A stretch of 64,000 nucleotides of DNA from JALEFZ01 sp039817415 (GTDB lineage: Bacteria > Bacteroidota > Bacteroidia > J057), in NCBI GenBank assembly GCA_039817415.1, contig JBCBVV010000036.1, forward strand, positions 1 to 64,000. Reading direction: 5' to 3'. Below the pieces are notes generated by a model. That model saw only the letters and a list, made by a program, of their open reading frames with translations, was not told the DNA's origin and did not search any database. Each line of letters opens with the position of its first letter. Position 1 is the first letter of the stretch. Shown here piece after piece: positions 9,301 to 16,641 of this stretch. Made by a program: the position numbers and the translations under genes.

Positions 9301-10892
9301 GTCCCAACGACCACATAAGCTGTGGTGCTATCAGGACTAACTGTTGGCGTTCGGCTCCCACTAAAGCGGGAGGAATTTCCTTGAACAAACCATTCGTAGC
9401 CTAAAGCGCCTGTACCACTTAAGGTAATGCTTTCTCGCAGGCAAATTTCGTCATCTACCCCCGCATCAATGATAGGTAAAGGATTTTCAATGACGATGAA
9501 AGTGTCTATTTCGACATCGCATTCGGTAGCGGCTACCCAGTAAATACCTGGTTCAGTAACCCGTAAGACACTATCCGTTGAGCCATCATTCCATTGATAA
9601 ACCAAAGCCTCAAGTACACTGGCATCGAGGAGTAAGGTGTCACCGGTACAAAACTCAAGCTCTTTATTCGGCAGATCGACTGTATCTGGAAGGACCAATA
9701 GTTCTGCAGAATCAAGAAAAGGGACACTAAAGGGATCATCAGATAAAACAGCGCTTCCCAGTGCAGGAGGAAGTCCAGATAATTCAGCTTGGGAGGAAAA
9801 GACACCCAGGGCAAAAGGTTGAGGAACCACCGTCATAACCAGAGAATCCTGACCCACATCCACACTGACATCCTGAATGGATAGGATATTGGTACCAGAC
9901 CCGCTCAAAATAGTTCCTCCGTAGGGGTTGTAGACAATTTGGTCAATCATCAAACCCTGTGGAAGTTCAGTAAAGATATCTAGATCCGTTTTGGTACCAC
10001 CTGAGTTATTGGCGATTTTGATGTAGTAAAAGGTCGTATCACATGGCCTTGCTACAGTAGGATTGATCCAATGTTGAATTTCGATAGAATAGGGACAAGA
10101 ACAGCCATCATTTGAACTGGCAGAAGGGCCTGTTGTGACCAGGCTAAGAAGCCCTGTATTTTTATTGATATCGAAGTAGCCATTCTGAGTATTCCCTCCA
10201 GCTGGCCTTCCATATCCATGTAATTCTCCAAAAGCATCGAAATAAAGAGCACCTTGTACATTGGAGCCTTGGTTGGCAGGAAAGCTGGTATCAATGACTC
10301 CAGTGGTAGGATCAAGGGTGATAAGTCTCTGGTCTCTTCCGTCATAGCCATAGAGAATTCCAGTCAAGGGATCAAAGGCGATGTCTGCACAATTGACATC
10401 GGAAGGGCTACCATTGCTAAGGACCAAAGGCACGGTAGATACAGCGTAGGTAGTCAGGTCAATGGTTACAATTTCCCTACTGGCATTAGGATTTCCATTT
10501 GCCCCCAAAATAACAAGCGCAGAACCATCCGGTTTTACATCACCCGCATAATGGCTGCTTGCCGAATTTAAATTCAAACTAGCCTTAAATACCGCCAAGC
10601 CGTCCGAACCCACCGCATACAATGCATCTGTACCCGGATTGACACCGTAAATCAGGTTGTCCGTCACGCGATAGCCCATGGCATTGATCACCTGCCCGGA
10701 GTTGTTGCCCGGAGAAAAACCCTGAAAAGCTACATTGCCAGTTAATGGGTCTACAGTAACCCTGTAAAATCCCGTATTTGTATTATTGGTTCCAAGGGAA
10801 AGGAAAAAGTCTCCATCGCAAATAAAGGCTGGCTGGGCATAGACCTCCCAACAGAAGGCGAGAAGAGATAGAAGGAGTAATCGCTTTGCCAT
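6345..10892 (-). CDS. Giant SprB-repeat adhesin with PKD and CHU_C-type C-terminus
   Basis: A 1515-aa cell-surface protein. I start at MAKRLLLLSLLAFC (10892), a clear signal peptide; the open frame runs 17 codons further to 10943. Residues ~20-270 form a propeller-like domain (repeated LYGV/LYGY-type motifs, DUF6923-like). An adhesin stalk of Ig-like domains with conserved cysteines follows, then eight SprB repeats of about 75 aa, each opening with (D/N)(V/I)xCFG or a variant, plus a degenerate ninth. A PKD domain (YVWDFGDGNLSNEENPTHHY) and the gliding-associated C-terminal domain (IPTAFTPNGDNINDEFYLIY, then FDRWGRLI) close it. SprB proteins are mobile adhesins of gliding bacteria moved and secreted by T9SS. 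A role in surface adhesion or gliding is inferred. Confidence 0.92.
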   Translation of the reverse strand: MAKRLLLLSLLAFCWEVYAQPAFICDGDFFLSLGTNNTNTGFYRVTVDPLTGNVAFQGFSPGNNSGQVINAMGYRVTDNLIYGVNPGTDALYAVGSDGLAVFKASLNLNSASSHYAGDVKPDGSALVILGANGNPNASREIVTIDLTTYAVSTVPLVLSNGSPSDVNCADIAFDPLTGILYGYDGRDQRLITLDPTTGVIDTSFPANQGSNVQGALYFDAFGELHGYGRPAGGNTQNGYFDINKNTGLLSLVTTGPSASSNDGCSCPYSIEIQHWINPTVARPCDTTFYYIKIANNSGGTKTDLDIFTELPQGLMIDQIVYNPYGGTILSGSGTNILSIQDVSVDVGQDSLVMTVVPQPFALGVFSSQAELSGLPPALGSAVLSDDPFSVPFLDSAELLVLPDTVDLPNKELEFCTGDTLLLDASVLEALVYQWNDGSTDSVLRVTEPGIYWVAATECDVEIDTFIVIENPLPIIDAGVDDEICLRESITLSGTGALGYEWFVQGNSSRFSGSRTPTVSPDSTTAYVVVGTDSNGCQNTDTVQIEVQPLPFVDAGADVSICIYDSILLGTTTDPNVTYSWSPSTNLSSSSQPTPLFLPAAPGTFVLDLTNEGLNGCQDSDQVVVEVNDFDLDLTTIDVDCFGNNNGEASMSVIGASNYTFIWSGSSGLLSNNTQASPQSTINNLFPGNYQGLAIDNNGCADSIGFTISQPAAPLGIQVQSIQDVDCFGNANGGMTALVTGGTQPYEYSINGGFTYQTSPTFGGLGATQYTIQVRDSNSCLTNITDTITSPTNLFGSLIAKKDVRCFGLNDGLISLEGTGGTQPYTLSLDTVNFINSLSLNNLGPGQDTVFLLDANGCLVSIPFELFEPTALQGQETFTRNIDCFGFDTGELQVGSQGGSLPYVFSINGINYQPDSLFVGLTANTYQVIVQDDSLCQDTLSIELTEPPLLELVTLVQKNVDCFGDSTARLDMGANGGTAPYQFSIDSLNFQANGAFDSLKAGSYVVTVVDDSSCVTQLPIEVMEPPMLALSIGEQIDVACFGDTSAFVQLSTLGGSPSYSFEEIQTANNQTDSLFGPYPIGVYDFLVRDDSGCVDQIQVEFVQPPLLELNLISQQNIDCFGNNNGQVQLQATGGVPAYQFQVDGGDFGLDSTFSNMTPGEHIFVLEDDSACQQSLTVDIFEPALLEVSLSKEDVSCYNFGDASILSTPSGGTPPYRYEWTTEPPQFTQEALGLSGGRYMVSILDSNDCIVLADIGIHEPDTLTLELDPSSVVESYCDWPNGSATVFTAGGRLPHTISWNGRNELEGFSVNELYGGLYAVSVIDSSGCVSTIPVDIPETPPAIPFFLSDPSYNDSILLSQANISFVNQSELAVSYVWDFGDGNLSNEENPTHHYLETGRYPVTLTAYNSYFECPVDTTIFLDIIPDGKLSIPTAFTPNGDNINDEFYLIYEGIVSFEFQIFDRWGRLIRSFNTPDEKWNGTSNRGEDVPEGVYVYQVSVSFNNGQELNRGGTITLLR

Positions 10893-11450
10893 GAAGAGTA
10901 GGTTAGGGAAATGGAAAACGGAGATCGGGCTTAAGTTAGACAAGATGAATAACTAGTTTATTCCTCAGTCCTTGTAGTTTTGCTGATTTAAGGTACGGAT
11001 ATCAATCCACAATCCTTGTGATACCCTTGGATTTGGTGGGAGCGATGCTGGGATTGGCAAGGAGTGGATGTGTTTTTCATGGTTAGTGTTATACTCCTTT
11101 ATTATTTGGCTAAGTAATGGGTAAGCTTCTGGATATTCGCTCTCTATCTGATCAAGTTATTACCCTTAAATTTTTCCTTAAATGAAGTTTTTTTAATTGA
11201 ATGAATTTTTTCCAATGGGATATATTTTTTCATGGCAATTCTTTCGTACATTTCCCCTAAAATCATAGGCTACTACCCTACATAAAAAGACCATTAAGAA
11301 AATTAATCAAGGCTCAAATAAGCATAGCAATAAGATTGAACATAGTTAATACGTGATTCGGATCATTAGATCTTGGTAGAAAGAAGATACCCTTCAAGTA
11401 CAAATGACACTTCTGATAACCTAATTGATTACATCGTAACACAACCCTCC
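10893..11450. other. Divergent regulatory region between two giant adhesin genes
   Basis: About 560 bp without a gene, AT-rich from about 11160 on. Promoters for both flanking genes must be here. The best -7 box I see is TACATTTC near 11246 (7 of 8 to TAnnTTTG) on the plus strand. The open frame of the rightward gene reaches back to a TTG at 11373, but the signal peptide begins at 11451. Confidence 0.4.
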
Positions 11451-13001
11451 ATGAAAAAAGCTTTTTTACGTGGGATGCTCATGTGCCTCTGCATGGGATT
11501 TTTCCTACATCTTTCCGCACAATGCCCTCAACCCGAACCTGGGATTCAGTTGTGTGGATCTGACGAATTCTGCGCGCAGGACAGTGTATGTATTGAAATT
11601 ACAGCTGACTCAGGCTCTAGTTATTCCTTCTTTTTGATCGATTGGAATGGAGACTTGATTTACGATGACACGGTAAATCAGCCTGGCGTTCAGTTCCATG
11701 TGTATAACCTACCCAACGGCTGTACCGAACCCGTCAATCAGGTGATTTGGGTGCAGGCAGTCAATGTTTGTGGCTCTGTTTCCTCGGATGCCTCCGTTGC
11801 AGCCTTGGTGAAGATTGTCCCCCCTCCAGTCATTACCAATCTCTTCGGCCCATCGGATCCTTCGACTCTTTGTTGTCCCAACCATTCGATGGATCTCGAA
11901 CTCAATGCCTGTCCCAATACGGATAATTCAGTCTTGGTGGCCAGCTGGGATTTTGGTCCTTCTGCCAGTCCCCAGTTTGTGAATGTGTTAGATCCGCCGG
12001 TGGTTGATTATCCGGCTGGGGCTGGATTTTACCCTGTAACCTTAACCCTCGAAACACAGGCAGATGGGGTTTCTTGTGGGGTAACCTCCTTCACGGATAC
12101 CCTTGAAATTTACGAACCACCGCTGGCACGGGATACTTTGTTGGATGACCTCAATCCTTCTCCGGATTCTATGCTGTTTTGTTTAGGGGCACCAGCTGTG
12201 ATATTGAATACCTCCTTATTTGCTTCGGATACCAGCAATTGGAATATTTTTCCCAATTCGGGCTATACGGTTACTGTGATCAATGAGGATAGTTTGGTTA
12301 TTAATTTTTCTCAGGCAGGTACCTATACCATTCGCTTAGATGCCATTAGCCTAAATTGTGGGATTGATCAAAAATCTACGACCCTCGTTATCGAAGAACC
12401 TCCGCAAGTTGATTTTATCACCGATCTAAATACCATCATAGATTGTAATCCCGTTACCCTAAGTCCTGGAGATTCCTTGCCTCCTCAACCTTCAGGCGTG
12501 ATTTTGACTTGGGATTTGGGGATACATGGAACCTTTACGGGAAACAATCCAGGAACCTTCACTTATCCCAATTCAGATCAGATTATTGTTTCGGGGGGGA
12601 ATCAATGTGGATTAAGGGTAGATACGCTGGATATTCAGATCGTTCCTCCTTCGAATGGCCAGATCAATGTGCCGAGTACATTAACTTTTCTGAACGATAC
12701 CATTTACGTTTGTAGGGACGATATCCCTTTTGCCCTCATGGGAATGCCTGCCGGTGGGAATTTGTTGTTGGATGGATTGCCTGCTGGTGTTTCTATTGAT
12801 CCTGCTGGACTTTCGCCTCTTGTTAGTCATTTGGTTACTTACGGAAACAGCTGTATTGAAGCTGATACGGTCCATATTGTGGTAGAGGACTTTACAGTAG
12901 GATTTACCATTGATTCTGTCTTGTGTGTGGATGGTCCTATTCAATCCTTTCAAGCTAGTTTAGCGAATGGGCTGATTGGAAATTGGGGAGGTGGAGCCTA
13001 A
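11451..13001 (+). CDS. N-terminal fragment of the interrupted PKD/CHU_C protein
   Basis: A 516-aa product with signal peptide MKKAFLRGMLMCLCMGFFLHLSA; this start is preferred over a TTG 26 codons upstream. It contains cysteine-bearing Ig/PKD-like beta domains with the motifs ASWDFGPSASPQF (about 160-172) and LTWDLGIHGTF (about 355-365). It ends at the TAA without any sorting domain, so if made alone it would reach the periplasm but could not be exported by T9SS. Confidence 0.75.
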   Translation: MKKAFLRGMLMCLCMGFFLHLSAQCPQPEPGIQLCGSDEFCAQDSVCIEITADSGSSYSFFLIDWNGDLIYDDTVNQPGVQFHVYNLPNGCTEPVNQVIWVQAVNVCGSVSSDASVAALVKIVPPPVITNLFGPSDPSTLCCPNHSMDLELNACPNTDNSVLVASWDFGPSASPQFVNVLDPPVVDYPAGAGFYPVTLTLETQADGVSCGVTSFTDTLEIYEPPLARDTLLDDLNPSPDSMLFCLGAPAVILNTSLFASDTSNWNIFPNSGYTVTVINEDSLVINFSQAGTYTIRLDAISLNCGIDQKSTTLVIEEPPQVDFITDLNTIIDCNPVTLSPGDSLPPQPSGVILTWDLGIHGTFTGNNPGTFTYPNSDQIIVSGGNQCGLRVDTLDIQIVPPSNGQINVPSTLTFLNDTIYVCRDDIPFALMGMPAGGNLLLDGLPAGVSIDPAGLSPLVSHLVTYGNSCIEADTVHIVVEDFTVGFTIDSVLCVDGPIQSFQASLANGLIGNWGGGA

Positions 13002-13271
13002 ATCAATGGAAATGGAGACTTTGATCCAGCTCAGGCGGGTGCAGGGGTATGGCCCATTAGTTTTTCTGCACAGGATACCGGCTCTTTTGCCAATTGTCAA
13101 AAGGTCTACAACTTCCAGATTAGGGTCATTCAACCTCAGATTAATTTCTCCGTAGCTAGTTGTCAGCCTTCAACTGGGGGAGGGATTCTGGTAACGCTTG
13201 ATACATTCAATACCAGTCCTGGCGTAACCCCTATCTTCGATTATGGGGACAATTCGGGTACAACGTCCAGT

Positions 13272-15614
13272 TTGTCCCATACCTATGCCGCTGGAGGAAC
13301 CTATACCATTCGAGCAACCATTGATATTCAATCCTGTACGGACACATTAGAACAGACCATTACGATAGATGACCTACCCGTGCCAGATTTTACCTTGAAT
13401 CCGGTTATTGAGATGTGTGAAGGGGATACGCTCTTTGTCCAAAATACCAGTACGGGCGGGCAGGCTAATCTTGAATGGTTCTTAGATGGTAATCCTATTA
13501 CAGTAGCAGGGAATAGTTTTCCTTTGCTACTCAATGCCGGTCCTAATTTCTCTGATTTTACGCATGTGATTGAGTTAAGGGCGGCAGGAGCTTGTGGTAC
13601 CTTTTCGAAGATTGATTCTATTAGGGTAAGACCGGGTGTACAAGCCAATTTTGGGGTATTTCCAGATAGTACGTGTTCGGGAGATACCATTCGCTTCAAT
13701 CAGATAAGTGAAGGGAATGTGGATACCTATGAATGGTTTGAGAATGGGGTCTTGATATCGACAGCTCCTCAATTGCCTTCCAGAATTCTCACAACAGGGA
13801 TTTATAATTATTCATTGGTGGTTACCAACGATTGTCAATCAGATACCTTGACCAAGGAAGTGCGGGTATTTCCTGTTGACATTACGGCTTTTGCGGAGGC
13901 GGACAGAACAGAGCTATGTTTGGGAGATACTCTTAGGCTTGAGTCATTCTCATCCTTGTTGGCTGCTGTGAGTTGGGAATTTGGAGATGGAAGTACAGCA
14001 GCGGGTCGATTGGTGGATCATGTCTATGCGAATACTGGGGCTTATGAGGTGAAGTTGTATGCGAGAGCTTGCGGGGTAGACAGCTTTAGCATTCCCATTA
14101 ATATTTACGAATTGCCTCAACCCCAATTGGTCCATGACCCTTCGGCTTGTAAGGATGATTCAGTTCAGGTTGAAATCAGTACCAGCGGCCCTCGATATAG
14201 CCTGATGGTAGACAGCCAATCCATTCGAACGCCTTTGACCTACCTACAATTTGACCAGGCAGGGACCTTTGACTTGATTTTATCCGATACGACTGACAAA
14301 GGATGTACTGCTAGCCTATATTCTTCATTGACCATCCATCCCAAACCCACAGCAGGCTTTCAGTTGGATCTTCCTATTTGTGCCAATGATCCCCTTGACC
14401 TCCAGTCAACTGCGACAGGAGACATTTTCTCAACCTTTTGGGATTTTGGAGATTCAAATACAGGCTCAGGTGCCAATATCACCCATGCTTTTGCAAGCGA
14501 AGGGAGGTATACCATAGAGCAAATTGTGGCTTCGTCAAGGGGCTGTGAGGATTCCTTTGCGGAGGTTATTGAAGTTAATCCAAGTCCTTCTCCCTTTTTT
14601 ATCAGTGATACCAACCCAGTTTGTGCACCGATAGCTAATTTTGGATTCACCAACCTTACCCCAGAAAATGACATCCTGACCTATGAATGGGACTTTGGGA
14701 ATACCTTGTCTTCAAGCCTAAGAAGCCCATTTACCAGCTATGAACAAGCCAATACTTACCTTGTGAGCCTGACAGCTACCAATCAGTTTAATTGTAGCCA
14801 GACATACTCAGAGCAGGTGGTCGTATATCCCCAGCCTGTAGCGGAGATTGTGGTAGATTATGAAAGTAACTGTGCGCCAATGTTGACGCAAATTTCCATT
14901 CAGCCTACAGAATATACCTTTATTCAATACACCATTGATCAGGTCATTCAAATTGACAGTTCAGCCTTTCGCTATTCTTTTGGGGCAGTGGATCAGGGAC
15001 ATGAGATTAGGGTAGAACTGAATTACGAAGGCTTTTGTCCTGCCTATGATACCATCCGTGTCAATCCTGTTATGCGTCCTACGGCTGATTTCTTTACCAA
15101 TCGAGATTCTGCCAAACAAGGCGTTGCTTCCTTTGTCAACCGTAGTTTAGATGCGACCCACTACATCTGGGATTTTGGAGATGGTGGAAGTTCTGAATTA
15201 GAAGACCCCCGATATGAATATCCCGACCCAGGCAAATATGATGTGGTTTTGTATGCCTACAATGGTCCCTTCTGTGTGGATTCTACTACGGATTTCTTCG
15301 ACTACATTCCAGATGGGAATATCAAGGTGCCAACAGGTTTTACACCTAATGATGACGGTTATAATGACCGGTTTAGAATCTTTACTTTTGAGGTAAATTT
15401 GCTGGAAATCAGCATCTTCAATAGATGGGGACAGTGTGTGTTTATGCGTACCGGAGAGGATGTTTCTCCAGAAGAATGGGATGGCAAAAATGAGAAGACA
15501 GGGAATGATGTACCAGAAGGTGTGTATGTCGTGAAATACAGATACCGAAAAGCAGGATTGGAAGAAGGAGATAAGGAAAATGAGGAAACGCGGACTGTTA
15601 CGGTCATTAGATAA
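13272..15614 (+). CDS. C-terminal fragment of the interrupted PKD/CHU_C protein
   Basis: The first ATG after the stop is at 13272, giving 780 aa, but coding sequence is continuous from 13002. It holds at least four PKD-type domains, marked by SWEFGDGSTA, TFWDFGDSNTG, YEWDFGNTLS and YIWDFGDGGSSE, and a CHU_C-type end: VPTGFTPNDDGYNDRF, FNRWGQCVF, then EGVYVVKYRYR. It has no signal peptide of its own, so it would be stranded in the cytoplasm unless made as one protein with the upstream part. The final domain matches that of the divergent SprB-repeat adhesin. Confidence 0.75.
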   Translation: MSHTYAAGGTYTIRATIDIQSCTDTLEQTITIDDLPVPDFTLNPVIEMCEGDTLFVQNTSTGGQANLEWFLDGNPITVAGNSFPLLLNAGPNFSDFTHVIELRAAGACGTFSKIDSIRVRPGVQANFGVFPDSTCSGDTIRFNQISEGNVDTYEWFENGVLISTAPQLPSRILTTGIYNYSLVVTNDCQSDTLTKEVRVFPVDITAFAEADRTELCLGDTLRLESFSSLLAAVSWEFGDGSTAAGRLVDHVYANTGAYEVKLYARACGVDSFSIPINIYELPQPQLVHDPSACKDDSVQVEISTSGPRYSLMVDSQSIRTPLTYLQFDQAGTFDLILSDTTDKGCTASLYSSLTIHPKPTAGFQLDLPICANDPLDLQSTATGDIFSTFWDFGDSNTGSGANITHAFASEGRYTIEQIVASSRGCEDSFAEVIEVNPSPSPFFISDTNPVCAPIANFGFTNLTPENDILTYEWDFGNTLSSSLRSPFTSYEQANTYLVSLTATNQFNCSQTYSEQVVVYPQPVAEIVVDYESNCAPMLTQISIQPTEYTFIQYTIDQVIQIDSSAFRYSFGAVDQGHEIRVELNYEGFCPAYDTIRVNPVMRPTADFFTNRDSAKQGVASFVNRSLDATHYIWDFGDGGSSELEDPRYEYPDPGKYDVVLYAYNGPFCVDSTTDFFDYIPDGNIKVPTGFTPNDDGYNDRFRIFTFEVNLLEISIFNRWGQCVFMRTGEDVSPEEWDGKNEKTGNDVPEGVYVVKYRYRKAGLEEGDKENEETRTVTVIR

Positions 15615-15624
15615 TATATGCTAT

Positions 15625-16176
15625 ATGAAAAAGGTATGTCAGATAGTATTGCTCTGCTTCATTTGGACAGCTTGCGAGCAGGTAAATTCTTTCCCTCCTC
15701 AGGAGGAAGAGGAACTGGACACACAGTTTACAAGTTCATCTTGTCTTTCTCCCTTATGTACCCCCGTAATTGGGACCAAGGATACCTCCTGTGTGAGGAT
15801 GAATATGATGAGAAATGGGAATTTCTATGAACCATCCTATAATTGGATATGTAGTATACCTAATATTTTCTTAAATATTAATCAGTTTTGGATTAATGGA
15901 GGGACGAATGGAAGATTGGTGGTAAGCCTGATTTTTCCAGATGATATCACTGTAGGAAGCTATCCTTTATTGGCTAGCACAGAATATATTGGAATTTTCT
16001 CTCCAACACCAAACGGAAGTACTTTTGAGGCAACTTCTGGCACGCTTAATATCACTGTCCATGATACGGTCAATCATCTCTTGGAAGGAGGCTTTGATTT
16101 TGTAGCAGAGGACTTGAGTAGTCCCGTAACACCTGATGAGGTATTTACCAAGGGGTGTTTTGTTGCACACTATTGA
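15625..16176 (+). CDS. Hypothetical lipoprotein (DUF6252-like)
   Basis: A 183-aa protein starting at MKKVCQIVLLCFIWTACEQ. The TAC lipobox predicts cleavage and lipidation at Cys17 and location in the outer membrane or periplasm. The C-terminal part (GTLNITVHDTVNHLLEGG, then FTKGCFVAHY) resembles small DUF6252-type Bacteroidota lipoproteins, but I am not sure of the family. It begins 10 nt after the PKD/CHU_C gene ends, so it is probably co-transcribed with it. The frame extends upstream to 15580, but that would overlap the adhesin and bury the signal peptide. It converges on the tRNA cassette. Confidence 0.75.
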   Translation: MKKVCQIVLLCFIWTACEQVNSFPPQEEEELDTQFTSSSCLSPLCTPVIGTKDTSCVRMNMMRNGNFYEPSYNWICSIPNIFLNINQFWINGGTNGRLVVSLIFPDDITVGSYPLLASTEYIGIFSPTPNGSTFEATSGTLNITVHDTVNHLLEGGFDFVAEDLSSPVTPDEVFTKGCFVAHY

Positions 16177-16190
16177 GAAGGGCCTAAGAG

Positions 16191-16227
16191 AAAAAAGAGG
16201 GCAGCCACGCTCGCCTTGTGGCTGCCC
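16191..16227 (-). terminator. Strong terminator closing the protein / tRNA-like RNA / tRNA cassette
   Basis: On the minus strand GGGCAGCCAC pairs with GTGGCTGCCC (10 bp, 9-nt loop) and TCTTTTTTC follows. It starts 2 nt past the tRNA 3' end. The stem may also stop the convergent lipoprotein transcript. Confidence 0.92.
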
Positions 16228-16228
16228 G

Positions 16229-16299
16229 AGATATGAGGTGGAATCGAACCACCATGTCCGGTTTGAGAGACCGGCGTCTTGCCATTTGACTATCATATC
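16229..16299 (-). tRNA. tRNA with Glu (CUC) anticodon
   Basis: A complete 71-nt cloverleaf: acceptor GATATGA/TCATATC, 3-bp D-stem GTC/GAC with GG in the loop, anticodon stem CCGGT/ACCGG with loop CTCTCAA (anticodon CUC after U33), 4-nt variable loop, and T-arm GGTGG-TTCGATT-CCACC. CCA is not encoded. Oddities are an AU-rich acceptor stem and discriminator U73, where bacterial tRNA-Glu normally has G. Many Bacteroidota read Glu codons with UUC only, so a CUC species may be accessory. It follows a permuted tRNA-like RNA and ends at a strong terminator. Function in translation is likely but not certain. Confidence 0.85.
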
Positions 16300-16318
16300 G
16301 TACGCTTGGTGAGCGTAC
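16300..16318 (-). repeat. 7-bp hairpin directly 5' of the tRNA
   Basis: GTACGCT-TGGTG-AGCGTAC is a perfect stem touching the first base of the tRNA. It separates the tRNA from the permuted tRNA-like RNA and may guide processing of a common precursor. Confidence 0.6.
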
Positions 16319-16327
16319 AATCATTCA

Positions 16328-16488
16328 TTTTTTCAACTTCAGTATGTCCATCTCACATCTCAGCCTTGCTCTACCACTGAGCTACGCTTCCGTTTTCCCT
16401 AAGGGACTTCTGTCTAGGACAGCTGATGGCGGAAGCGGCGGGGATCGAACCCGCGACCATTGGCTTTTGAACATCCTGCCTGAAAAAA
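16328..16488 (-). ncRNA. Circularly permuted tRNA-like RNA (Y RNA/YrlA-like or permuted tRNA)
   Basis: On the minus strand the 3' half comes first: anticodon-stem strand AGCC (16462-16465), variable region ending GGTC, T-arm GCGGG-TTCGATC-CCCGC (16438-16454), acceptor CGCTTCC (16431-16437), then G and CCA (16427-16430). After a 35-nt spacer with two small hairpins (CTGTC-CTA-GACAG and TCCC-TTA-GGGA) comes the 5' half: acceptor GGAAGCG (16385-16391), TA, D-arm GCTC-AGTGGTA-GAGC, anticodon-stem strand GGCT. Acceptor, D and T stems pair without mismatch and U8, A14, GG, A21 and TTCGA are kept. The outer flanks pair too: ATGTTC with GGACAT and TTTTTTCA with TGAAAAAA, extending the anticodon stem into a long closing helix. 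Bacterial Y RNAs of the YrlA type have this topology. Which of the two it is cannot be decided from sequence alone. Confidence 0.75.
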
Positions 16489-16602
16489 GAACGGTTTATG
16501 CTGAAACTATGGAGCGAAACACTAAGCTTAAAGTGGCCACTATTCGCGGCCAGGTGTAAGACTTAGGCTCAGGCTAAGACTATCTCCAAATTCTTATGAT
16601 CA

Positions 16603-16634
16603 GGGAAAGGGCAGATGCTTTTCTGCGCTTTCCC
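16603..16634 (-). other. Hairpin just after the 247-aa gene
   Basis: GGGAAAG and GCAGA on one side pair with TCTGC and CTTTCCC on the other, with a single C-C type mismatch between the two helices. No U-run follows on the minus strand, so it is more likely a processing or stability element in the cassette transcript than a terminator. Confidence 0.5.
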
Positions 16635-16641
16635 CTTTACA

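Larger units (their letters stand above)
11451..15614 (+). pseudogene. Giant PKD/CHU_C surface protein interrupted by one in-frame TAA
   Basis: Both halves lie in the same frame. Translation from 11451 runs to TAA at 12999-13001; the same frame is then open from 13002 to the true end at 15614 with no other stop. The first codons past the stop (INGNGDFDPAQAG) continue the same kind of protein, and the coding character is unbroken. The intact product would be about 1387 aa. Either this is a nonsense mutation (or sequencing error), or the stop is read through. The two fragments are listed separately. Confidence 0.8.

Noticed and set aside
16354..16472. Two independent degenerate tandem tRNAs
   Set aside because: The acceptor strands of the two halves pair perfectly, both break in the anticodon loop, and the flanks also pair. 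No remains of the missing halves are seen.
16344..16488. Two-piece (permuted) tmRNA
   Set aside because: The order of halves would fit, but there is a full canonical D-arm and no tag reading frame, and the 5' half lacks the conserved tmRNA start.
16328..16640. Permuted group I intron giving a circular tRNA
   Set aside because: A weak P7-like AGATAGTC occurs near 16575-16590, but only about 30 nt separate the 5' half from the next tRNA, too little for half an intron. Not excluded without a covariance search.
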